From positions 124,001 to 188,000 of the forward strand of contig NZ_FNHL01000005.1 in the NCBI RefSeq assembly GCF_900103715.1: a stretch of DNA of 64,000 bases, given 5' to 3'. Below are positions 57,001 to 64,000 of this stretch, one piece after another. The number at the start of each line of letters is the position of its first letter. The first letter of the stretch is position 1. Both the position numbers and the translations under genes were made by a program. This DNA is from Halogranum gelatinilyticum (lineage in GTDB: Archaea; Halobacteriota; Halobacteria; Halobacteriales; Haloferacaceae). The notes below the pieces were generated by a model. It saw only the letters and a list, made by a program, of their open reading frames with translations. It did no database searches and was not told where the DNA came from.

Positions 57001-59226
57001 ATGACGACTCACGACACACGAATGACAGAGACGAACGAGGCAGACGATCACGTCGAGACGCTGCTCGACGAGATGACGCTCCGTGAGAAGGCAGCCCAGC
57101 TCGCCGGAACCTACGTCGGGACGATGGAAGAGACGCGTACCATCGAGGACGCCGAAGAGATGGTCCGCGAACACGGAATCGGCTTCGTGACCCCCTTCGG
57201 CTACGGCGGGGCGCCGTACCACGACTCGACGGAGGTCGTCGAGGTCGCGAATGAACTCCAGCGCGTCGCCCGCGAGGAGACGCGGCTCGGGATTCCGATC
57301 CTCATCCCGGTCGACGCCATCCACGGCCACGCCTACATCGACGATACGGCGGTCTTCCCGCACAACGTCGGCGTCGCCGCCGCCCGCGACCGCGACCTCG
57401 CCGAACGCATCGGTGCCATCACCGCGACCGAAGTCGCCGCGACGGGCGCGAGTCTGACCTACGGGCCGACCTGCGACGTCGCCCGCGACCAGCGGTGGGG
57501 ACGCGCCTTCGAGACGTTCGGCGAGTCACCGTATCTCGTCGGCGAACTCGCCTCGGCGAAGGCCCGCGGACTGCGTTCCGCGCCGGTCGACGTCGCCGCG
57601 ATGGCGAAGCATTTCCCGGCCTACGGCGAACCCGAGCGCGGCGAAGACGCCTCGCCGGTCGACAAGTCGCTGTCGTCGCTCTACCGGGACTTCCTCCCAC
57701 CGTTCGAGCAGGTGCTCGACGAGGGCGTCGAGGGTATCATGCCCAGCTACAACTCCATCAACGCCGAACCCTCTCACGGCTCGCGATACTGGCTCACGGA
57801 CGTCCTCCGCGACGAACTCGGCTTCGACGGCTACGTCGCCTCCGACTGGAACGGGGTCAATATGCTCCACCGCGACCACGGCGTCGCCGTCGACCAACAG
57901 GGGTCTATCGAGCGGGCGTTCACCGCCGGTCTCGACGTCCACTCGCTGGGCGAGATCGACCACGTCGACCATCTCGTCGACCTCGTCGAATCCGGCGCGG
58001 TCGACGAGGAGGCAGTCGACGTCTCCGTCCGGCGCGTCCTGCAGCTCAAGGCCGACCTGGGGCTGTTCGAGGACCCCTACGTCGACCCCGACGAGTCGGC
58101 CGAGGCACTCGACAACGACGCCCACCGCGAGGCCGCCCTCGACGCGGCCCGCGAGTCGATGACGCTCCTGAAGAACGACGACGACCGTCTCCCCCTCGAC
58201 CCCGAGACCGACGAGGTGCTCGTCACTGGTCCCAACGCGGACAGCCTGTTCAACCAGGTCGGCGGCTGGAGTCTCATGGAGCCGGACGACCTCGACGGGA
58301 CGACCGTCCGCGAGGGAATCGAGGGAGTCGTCGCCGACGGGACGACCGTGATCCACGAGCCTGGGGCGGACATCGACGAGGCCGACCCCGAGAGCCGTGA
58401 CGCCGCCGTCGCGGCGGCCGAAGACGCCGACGCTGCCGTCGTCGTGCTCGGCGAAAACTGGTATATCCACGAGTTCGGCCCGGAGGTCATCAACGGGCCG
58501 ACCGACAGCTTCCCGAACCGCACACAGCTCACCCTGCCCGACGCCCAGCGCGACCTCCTCGAAGCAGTCCACGAGACCGGCACCCCGACGGTGCTCGTGC
58601 TCGTCACGGGGCGGCCGCTCGCCGTCTCGTGGGCGGCTGAACACGTCGACGCCATCCTGCAGGCCTACTATCCCGGTGCCGAGGGTGGGACGGCAGTCGC
58701 CGAGACGCTCTTCGGCGACAACAACCCGAGCGGGAAGCTCCCCATCTCGGTGCCGCGCTCGGAGGCCGATCTGCCAGTGCGGCACAACTACCTGCCGCAT
58801 CCACACCCCATCGGTCCCGACGAACATCTGCCGACGTACGACCCGCTCTTCGCCTTCGGCCACGGGCTGAGCTACACGGACTTCGAGTACCGCGAGCTCT
58901 CCGTCGCCGAGGAGTCACTCACTGCGGGCGACTCGGTGACGGTATCGGTCCGCCTCGCGAACACGGGCGACCGCTCCGGCGACGAGGTCGTCCAACTGTT
59001 CGGCGGCCGCGACCACTCGTCGGTCGTCACGCCGGTCGAAGAACTCGTCGCCTTCGAGCGCGTCAGCCTCGACCCCGGCGACGAGACTGTCGTCGACTTC
59101 GAGATCGACTCGTCGGCGTTCGACGTCGTTCGGCCCGACGGGTCGAGCCGCTTCGAGTCCGGCCCGGTCTCGCTGCGGTGTGAGTCGCTGGAGACCTCGC
59201 TGGACGCCCGCGTGGACCACTGCTGA
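57001..59226 (+). CDS. Glycoside hydrolase family 3 (beta-glucosidase-like)
   Basis: A 741-residue GH3 enzyme. The N-terminal TIM barrel has R-E-K-A-A-Q-L-A-G, K-H-F-P-A-Y-G and the nucleophile loop G-Y-V-A-S-D-W-N-G-V with Asp in S-D-W. The second alpha/beta sandwich has S-M-T-L-L-K-N-D-D and V-V-V-L-G-E-N. A fibronectin-III-like C-terminal domain closes it (R-S-G-D-E-V-V-Q-L-F). There is no signal peptide, so it acts in the cytoplasm on imported beta-linked oligosaccharides, consistent with the ABC importer immediately upstream. A second ATG at 57022 is an equally good start. Confidence 0.92.
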   Translation: MTTHDTRMTETNEADDHVETLLDEMTLREKAAQLAGTYVGTMEETRTIEDAEEMVREHGIGFVTPFGYGGAPYHDSTEVVEVANELQRVAREETRLGIPILIPVDAIHGHAYIDDTAVFPHNVGVAAARDRDLAERIGAITATEVAATGASLTYGPTCDVARDQRWGRAFETFGESPYLVGELASAKARGLRSAPVDVAAMAKHFPAYGEPERGEDASPVDKSLSSLYRDFLPPFEQVLDEGVEGIMPSYNSINAEPSHGSRYWLTDVLRDELGFDGYVASDWNGVNMLHRDHGVAVDQQGSIERAFTAGLDVHSLGEIDHVDHLVDLVESGAVDEEAVDVSVRRVLQLKADLGLFEDPYVDPDESAEALDNDAHREAALDAARESMTLLKNDDDRLPLDPETDEVLVTGPNADSLFNQVGGWSLMEPDDLDGTTVREGIEGVVADGTTVIHEPGADIDEADPESRDAAVAAAEDADAAVVVLGENWYIHEFGPEVINGPTDSFPNRTQLTLPDAQRDLLEAVHETGTPTVLVLVTGRPLAVSWAAEHVDAILQAYYPGAEGGTAVAETLFGDNNPSGKLPISVPRSEADLPVRHNYLPHPHPIGPDEHLPTYDPLFAFGHGLSYTDFEYRELSVAEESLTAGDSVTVSVRLANTGDRSGDEVVQLFGGRDHSSVVTPVEELVAFERVSLDPGDETVVDFEIDSSAFDVVRPDGSSRFESGPVSLRCESLETSLDARVDHC

Positions 59227-60277
59227 ATCGATCGAAATCTAACTTTTCCTCGTCTACTCCTGACCGTCTTCCTCTCTTGGGACCGTCACCACTCTCTATG
59301 GATATTGAACAATCTGAAATCAATCGCTGTATTGCGGTTTGCCAGTCTCATCTACTGAGATTTCAACAGAGCCAAGCTTCCGAGTAGAACCCGGCACCGT
59401 GTCGTTCGGTCTACACCTATCTCATGCGGTTCAAAAATGAACCGCGTGAGCAGGCTGTTCAGGACGACCATCGATTAGGGGCCGCGTGATATCAGCGTAA
59501 ACTAACAGAACAAATTAGACAAAATTCTAATAGTCTCCCCACTGCGGTAAGAGTTGACGTGTCGGTGTGGAAGTTGGCACCCCCGGATAGTTCGCTTAAA
59601 CAAACGTTCGACGTCGACTATGCAGCCTTCGACTGTCAACGGTAAACTACGCGAGAGTAACTTATCGAAGATTCTCGCAAAAACGGTGCCGGATCTGAGT
59701 ACAAAACCTGAGTGTAACAACAAACGCAAAAAAGCGACAATACTGGTCCCTATGGCGGTTCATCTGTCGAGCCAACCGATCTGTACCGTTTGAACCGCGT
59801 GATTTCCACATAGTACGTGCACATTGGCTAAATTTCTCGGACAACGTGGCTCAACGTGCTTGCGCGATGTGATTGCCCAGGACGATGATCTGATCTTCTC
59901 ACAACCCGGGGATGAGGTTGACGTGTACTCACCGTAACAAAATTCCATTGCAGAATGTTAGAGACAACTAGGGCTGGTTTTTCGACGAGCTCACCGCTGC
60001 GGTTGACACTACACTTGACTAATTTCCCATCTAATGTACAATTACTTCTAATAATCTCTCTGGACAGAGACACGCAGATCAAAGAACTGGTGATGCTCGG
60101 CATCACGGTGTCCAAACATCACAGGAGTGATGCGGCTACGTTTCTCAGCAGGCGCTGACAAAGGGCGACTGCTCACAGACTGCGATTTCTGGCCGGTAAG
60201 ACTGGATTCCGGACTTCAGTCTCACCTGTGACCAGTGTGTCTATCCGAAGCATTCTCAGTCGGTCGGAGAGGACTGG
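59227..60277. other. AT-rich stretch without a supported gene
   Basis: About 1.05 kb clearly richer in A and T than the flanking genes. Frames here are short, lack the acidic codon bias and give no recognisable protein. A T-rich run just after 59235 may terminate the GH3 transcript. A 9-bp inverted repeat GTGACCAGT / ACTGGTCAC (60228-60236 and 60273-60281) overlaps the stop of the FAD oxidoreductase gene. The composition shift suggests old foreign or mobile DNA, but I found no transposase fragment. Confidence 0.55.
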
Positions 60278-61456
60278 TCACGAGCGGGGTTCGGTTATCA
60301 TGGGGAGGTCGTACTCTGGGTCCTCTAAGTCGAAGCGGTCGATAGCGAACCGGTCCAGAGAGAATTCCGTCTCCGTCCCAGTCAAAATCGACTGCACTGC
60401 AACGGCGATGACAGGTGCGAGTGACACAGCACCACGACTGCCGTCGGCGACGACTAGCCCATCGACGTCGCCGACTTCGTCGATGACGGGTACCTGGTCC
60501 GGCGTGATGGTGATCCCCTCCGGACAGTGGTGTTCACCGCCGTCGACGTACTCCAGTCCGCCGTCGAATCCCGTAAAGAGCTGTGGGAGGAGTTTACCGA
60601 CTTTCTCTTGAGCCTCTTCAGGGAAGTCCCGGGGAATACTGTCGAGATCCTCGATCCAATACTCGTCACCGACTAGGAGATCGCCGTCGGCGTTTGGCCC
60701 TATGAGCGTCCCGCGGCCGGAGGTCGTGGGTACCGATCCGCTGAACGACGGATCGCCCCGAACCGCTGCTGCGCAAATGACGAACGGCCGGACGGGAAGG
60801 TCGGTGAACTCCGCTACCACCGACTCGGTGTGTGTACCAGCCGCGACGACGACACTGTCACACTGGACGAGGTCACCGGTATCGGTCGTCACACCGGCGA
60901 CGCTGCCGGCTTCCGTCTCGATTCCTGTAACCTCCGTCCCGAACTCGAACTCCGCACCCCTTCGCTCGGCGCGCTCTTTCATCGCCCTGAGATACGGGCG
61001 CGGCTTGACGTAGCCCGCCTCGGTGTCGACGATGCCGCCGACGAAGCCTTCGAGGTTCAATACGTCCGGATACGCTTCGGCGAGTTCGTCAGCGTTGAAG
61101 TACTCGATACCGGGGATCTTCTCGGCGTTCTCGCGCATCTTCCGCGTCTCGGGGGTATTGATGTCTTCTTCGTCGACTAGACTGATGAAGGGTTGGTCGT
61201 AGAACTCGAACCCGCCGGTTGCCGACAGTTCCCTGAAATAGTCGCGGATCTTCGCCGTCACGCCTGGGATATACTCGCCTTCGAGGAAGAACCACCAATC
61301 CGAGATAAACGCGCTCGCGTTCGCCGACGCACTCTCCTCGAGTTCGCCCTTCTCCAGAACGAGAACGTCGTGGTCGTCTGCGAGATGGTCGGCAGTGCTG
61401 CATCCGATGGAACCTGCGCCTATCACGACAACGTCGTAGCTGTCTACCTGTGGCAT
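60278..61456 (-). CDS. FAD-dependent oxidoreductase (DAO family)
   Basis: A 392-residue D-amino-acid-oxidase-type flavoenzyme. The Rossmann motif V-V-V-I-G-A-G-S-I-G is at residues ~8-17. The middle has Y-V-K-P-R-P-Y-L-R-A, and the C-terminal FAD block has L-V-V-A-D-G-S-R-G-A-V-S-L-A-P. It fits glycine/sarcosine/dimethylglycine-oxidase-like proteins; the substrate is unknown. The ATG at 61456 is chosen because it is followed at once by the Rossmann strand and has a TATA-like GAAATAAT ~24-32 nt upstream (61479-61489 region). Confidence 0.85.
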   Translation of the reverse strand: MPQVDSYDVVVIGAGSIGCSTADHLADDHDVLVLEKGELEESASANASAFISDWWFFLEGEYIPGVTAKIRDYFRELSATGGFEFYDQPFISLVDEEDINTPETRKMRENAEKIPGIEYFNADELAEAYPDVLNLEGFVGGIVDTEAGYVKPRPYLRAMKERAERRGAEFEFGTEVTGIETEAGSVAGVTTDTGDLVQCDSVVVAAGTHTESVVAEFTDLPVRPFVICAAAVRGDPSFSGSVPTTSGRGTLIGPNADGDLLVGDEYWIEDLDSIPRDFPEEAQEKVGKLLPQLFTGFDGGLEYVDGGEHHCPEGITITPDQVPVIDEVGDVDGLVVADGSRGAVSLAPVIAVAVQSILTGTETEFSLDRFAIDRFDLEDPEYDLPMITEPRS

Positions 61457-62009
61457 ATTTGAATTCACCAGCCGAGCATTATTATTTCTATTGATAGTGG
61501 CGCTCACCACTACTCGAGTGAAGATATTCGCTCTACCCGTTTTAGTTTGTTGTATACAAATATCACTAGGTAGGGGGTCTGATACAGTCGATAGACTTTC
61601 TGGGATAATAGGGGATCGATCGGTTTTGGAAACCCGATTCAGCATCTGGACTACCGGCTACTTCCCATCCGATGATACGGACGAGAGAATTACAGCCATA
61701 GTGCTGTAATCCTATGTTTGCTATTCACAAATTTGTCTACCAGCTTCACTCAGATACTGGGGAACAGTGGAGCGGAAGTCGGCACGGTGGTGCCGACACT
61801 TCTGCGCCCGTCGCATTAATGTTGAGTATCTGTTAATCTAGTCGCCGATTCACTTCGCCGCTTGGCGAGAAAAGTGTCTGGCAGAGAGTCGTCGAGTGCC
61901 CCTATGAGTCGATTCACTATTCAGACCGACTCGCTCTGGCCAGTAATTCGATTCCGAGTAATTCAGAGCAGAAAGAAGCCGGGGAGATTCGCGCCGTCGG
62001 GTCCTGCGT
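61457..62009. other. Intergenic region with inverted repeats
   Basis: About 550 bp, AT-richer than average, between two minus-strand genes. It holds the FAD oxidoreductase promoter near 61479-61489, a 7-bp inverted repeat ATTACAG / CTGTAAT (61689-61695, 61704-61710), a strong hairpin at 61778-61797 and a small CGCC-GCTT-GGCG stem near 61855. No gene is supported. Confidence 0.5.
61778..61797. repeat. Perfect 8-bp stem, 4-nt loop hairpin
   Basis: GTCGGCAC-GGTG-GTGCCGAC. The stem is fully complementary. It lies ~210 bp after the Gfo/Idh/MocA stop codon on the minus strand; no T-run follows closely, so it is not a clear terminator. Confidence 0.6.
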
Positions 62010-62984
62010 TCAGATCTCGGAGATGGGTTCACCGCGGATGTCGCTTCGACGGATCGCGTCAACCAGTTCCATGTTCCGGGTCGCACGCGTCATGTCCGTC
62101 CGGGGCGTCGTGTCCTCGTCAAGACAGCGCGCGAAGTGGAGTACTTCCTTCTCGTACTGACCGACTGGGTCGAACGTCTCGGCCAGTGACTCGCCGTCGA
62201 TCTCCCCTCGAATCGTTGCCCCGACGTCCTCCGGCGTGTCGAAGGCATCTTTGACTTCGAACCAGCCGTTCTCCGCTTCGACGCGGTAGAACTGAGTGAG
62301 CGGCGACTCGAAACTCGACGAGAGCTGTGCCGTCGCGCCGGAGTCGTACTCGAAAATCGCCTTCATGTTCGTGTCCGTCCCGCAGTCGCGGGCGTCGACC
62401 AGCGTTCCGTAGATCGACTGGGGAGTTCCGAGCATGGAGCGCACGAGGTCGACAGGATAGTAGCCGATGTCCATTAGACTCCCGCCCGCCAAGTCGCCGT
62501 CGAGACGGATGTCGTCCGTCCGGTCGAGGTGGAAGGAGAACCGCGCGGTGACGGAGCTGACCCCCGACAGATCCTCATTGACCAACTCGAGTGCGCGTTC
62601 GGTCCGCGGGTGGTAGGCGTACATCAACCCCTCCATGACGAGAGAGTCGGTGTTTCCCACGTAGGAGCGGAGGTCGTGGGCCTCGTCGGCGTCCGCGGTC
62701 AGCGGCTTTTCACAGAGGACATGCCGACCATTGTCGACGGCCCGTTTCGTCCACTCGGCATGGAGACCGTTCGGTAGAGGGTTGTAGACGGCATCGATGT
62801 CACTGTCGGCCAGGAGCGAATCGTAGGACTCGTAGACCTCCTCGATGTCGTACTTATCGGCCACCTGCCGCGCCCGAGAGAAGTTCCGGGAGGAGATGGC
62901 AGTGACTTCGTGGTTCGTACGCTTGATTGCGGGGATCACGTGTTTGACGCCGATGTTCGCTGTACTTAGGATTCCGAACTTCAT
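62010..62984 (-). CDS. Gfo/Idh/MocA-family oxidoreductase
   Basis: A 324-residue NAD(P)-dependent sugar dehydrogenase-type protein. The Rossmann start is F-G-I-L-S-T-A-N-I-G, and the catalytic-type C-E-K-P (Glu92-Lys93-Pro94) follows H-V-L. Later blocks are G-G-S-L-M-D-I-G-Y-Y-P-V-D. These resemble glucose-fructose oxidoreductase, xylose dehydrogenase and dihydrodiol dehydrogenase. It may serve sugar or cyclitol catabolism together with the nearby FAD enzyme and permease. The frame extends far upstream but the ATG at 62984 begins the conserved strand. Confidence 0.88.
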   Translation of the reverse strand: MKFGILSTANIGVKHVIPAIKRTNHEVTAISSRNFSRARQVADKYDIEEVYESYDSLLADSDIDAVYNPLPNGLHAEWTKRAVDNGRHVLCEKPLTADADEAHDLRSYVGNTDSLVMEGLMYAYHPRTERALELVNEDLSGVSSVTARFSFHLDRTDDIRLDGDLAGGSLMDIGYYPVDLVRSMLGTPQSIYGTLVDARDCGTDTNMKAIFEYDSGATAQLSSSFESPLTQFYRVEAENGWFEVKDAFDTPEDVGATIRGEIDGESLAETFDPVGQYEKEVLHFARCLDEDTTPRTDMTRATRNMELVDAIRRSDIRGEPISEI

Positions 62985-63136
62985 GTACGAAAGACGATGG
63001 GTGAGAAACTTAGGCGTACCGGTTTGACAGTGTATCACACGCGTCTGGGGTGGTTTCCCTCGACTGAGCCGTCGAAAACGAACCGGCGTGAAAAGAGACG
63101 TGCGAAGAGTGAGACGGCGGGTAGAACAGCTCCCGT

Positions 63137-64000
63137 TCAGTCGGAGTGTACCTTCGAGTCCATTACGTCCCGGAGTGCGTCGCCAATCAGATTGAAGCCC
63201 ATGATCGTGAACCCAAGTGCCAGACTCGGCCACAGCATGAACCAGATTGACGAATGCAGGTGACTGCGGGAGACGGAGATCATGTAGCCCCAGTCGGGGA
63301 ACGGTGGCTGCGTACCGAGCCCGAGGAACGAGAGCGATGTTCCGATGAGGATACCGAAGCCGACACGGATCGACGCCTCGACCAGAATGGGCGAACTCAC
63401 GTTCGGGAGAATCTCGCGGAATGCGATGCGGTAGACGGACTCTCCACGCGCCTCCGCGGCCGTGATGTACTCCTCGTTCTTCACTGAGAGGGTACTGCTC
63501 CGTGTGATACGCGCAATACCAGGGGTGAAGACGACGCCGATAGCAAGGATCGTGTTTACGATTCCGGAGCCCAGTACTGTCACGACGAGCAGAGCCAGCA
63601 ACAGCGAAGGGATACTGAGCAACGTGTCCATCAGCCGCATCATCACCTCATCGAACCGCCCGCCAAGGTAGCCCGAGACGATACCGATGGGGACGCCGAA
63701 TACTAGTCCGAACGCAGTCGAAACGAGTCCGATGATGATGCTCGCACGGCCACCGTAGAGTACCCGTGACAGCAGGTCGCGGCCGTAGTTGTCAGTGCCG
63801 AGGAGATACTGCCCACCCGGCCCAGCGAACTTGTCGGCGACGTGGGTCGCCGTGGGGTCGTATGGTGCGATCAATGGTGCCGCGAGGCTCAACACGAGGA
63901 TGGGTGCGAGAAAGCACACGCTGATGAACCCTTTTCTCGTGGAGAGTAGTCCGAACAAGACGCTCGAAACACGACTTGTCAACGGTTCCGTAATTTGTAC
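63137..64000 (-). CDS. ABC transporter permease (DppC-like), 5' end at window edge
   Basis: At least 281 residues of a Dpp/Opp-family permease. It has a first segment at ~18-40 (S-V-C-F-L-A-P-I-L-V-L-S-L-A-A-P-L-I), the outer motif L-L-G-T-D-N-Y-G-R-D-L-L-S-R-V, five further segments and the EAA loop E-Y-I-T-A-A-E-A-R-G. Only a TTG at 63982 could start it inside the window; the frame is still open at 64000, so the true start is probably beyond the edge. It ends 152 bp before the Gfo/Idh/MocA gene. It is a second Dpp system, distinct from that at 50770-56907. Confidence 0.87.
   Translation of the reverse strand, partial: VQITEPLTSRVSSVLFGLLSTRKGFISVCFLAPILVLSLAAPLIAPYDPTATHVADKFAGPGGQYLLGTDNYGRDLLSRVLYGGRASIIIGLVSTAFGLVFGVPIGIVSGYLGGRFDEVMMRLMDTLLSIPSLLLALLVVTVLGSGIVNTILAIGVVFTPGIARITRSSTLSVKNEEYITAAEARGESVYRIAFREILPNVSSPILVEASIRVGFGILIGTSLSFLGLGTQPPFPDWGYMISVSRSHLHSSIWFMLWPSLALGFTIMGFNLIGDALRDVMDSKVHSD

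Noticed and set aside
59502..60115. Several 60-95-codon frames in the AT-rich stretch
   Set aside because: They overlap each other on both strands, lack the acidic composition of haloarchaeal proteins and match no family I know.
1..64000. CRISPR arrays, rRNA and tRNA genes
   Set aside because: No regularly spaced repeats, no rRNA-like conserved stretch and no cloverleaf with a T-loop consensus were noticed; a dedicated tRNA scan was not possible.

Overview
This window comes from a haloarchaeon (class Halobacteria). Base composition is GC-rich, predicted proteins are acidic (Asp/Glu-rich), and exported proteins carry twin-arginine plus lipobox signals. Many genes have a TATA-like box about 25-30 nt upstream of the start codon with little or no leader. 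Haloarchaeal families recur: HTH-10 (bacterio-opsin-activator type) regulators, halocyanin, TrmB and a 7TM-type histidine kinase. I see no rRNA, tRNA, CRISPR array or intact insertion sequence.

Layout. (1) 86-13893 is mixed housekeeping and accessory content: a HicAB toxin-antitoxin pair, an RNase HI-type protein, a KhtTU-like K+/H+ antiporter pair, two MFS transporters, an SDR oxidoreductase, a 7TM/PAS histidine kinase, an AidB-type acyl-CoA dehydrogenase, an aldo/keto reductase, a membrane protein and a GNAT acetyltransferase. (2) 13875-26883, all on the minus strand, is a respiratory nitrate reductase operon read from right to left: a small leader ORF, narA, Rieske protein (narB), cytochrome b (narC), a small membrane protein, narG, narH, an ethylbenzene-dehydrogenase-gamma-like heme-binding subunit, narJ, a membrane protein, a HEAT-repeat protein, an Mrp ATPase fused to DUF2249, a small molybdopterin-domain protein and mobA. 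The divergent narO gene (27131-27766) encodes a cysteine-containing HTH-10 regulator. (3) 27890-37364 holds accessory denitrification genes (zinc ribbon, COX1/NnrS-like membrane protein, cupin, one uncharacterised protein) and the nitrous oxide reductase set: halocyanin, nosZ, a NosB-like membrane protein, nosD, nosF and nosY. (4) 37444-40718 carries two radical SAM/SPASM enzymes, each beside a small partner protein (Htur_1727-type and CGCGG-type), separated by the stub of a deleted sarcosine-oxidase-type gene. (5) 40782-44237 is dense in regulators and small proteins (winged helix, HTH-10, DUF2249, PAS, Lrp). (6) 44655-48585 is dabB-dabA, a bicarbonate uptake system. (7) 48682-59226 is a TrmB regulator, an Opp/Dpp-family ABC importer and a GH3 glycosidase. 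(8) 59227-64000 is an AT-richer region with few genes: a FAD oxidoreductase, a Gfo/Idh/MocA dehydrogenase and a Dpp-type permease running off the window.

How it fits together. Regions 2-5 would let the cell respire nitrate to nitrite and N2O to N2 outside the membrane. No nitrite reductase (nirK) or NO reductase (norB) is present, so these steps must be encoded elsewhere or be absent. The radical SAM enzymes resemble the AhbC/AhbD heme-synthesis enzymes and would serve the heme demand of this respiration. Alternatively they modify their small partner proteins.

The most notable regulatory signal is a 12-bp palindrome, CGAAC-N2-GTTCG, found six times. Each copy lies 39-45 nt upstream of a start codon, on either strand, in regions 3-5. 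This looks like an anaerobic or denitrification regulon that includes the CGCGG/radical SAM pair, DUF2249, a cupin, a COX1-like protein and an HTH-10 regulator.
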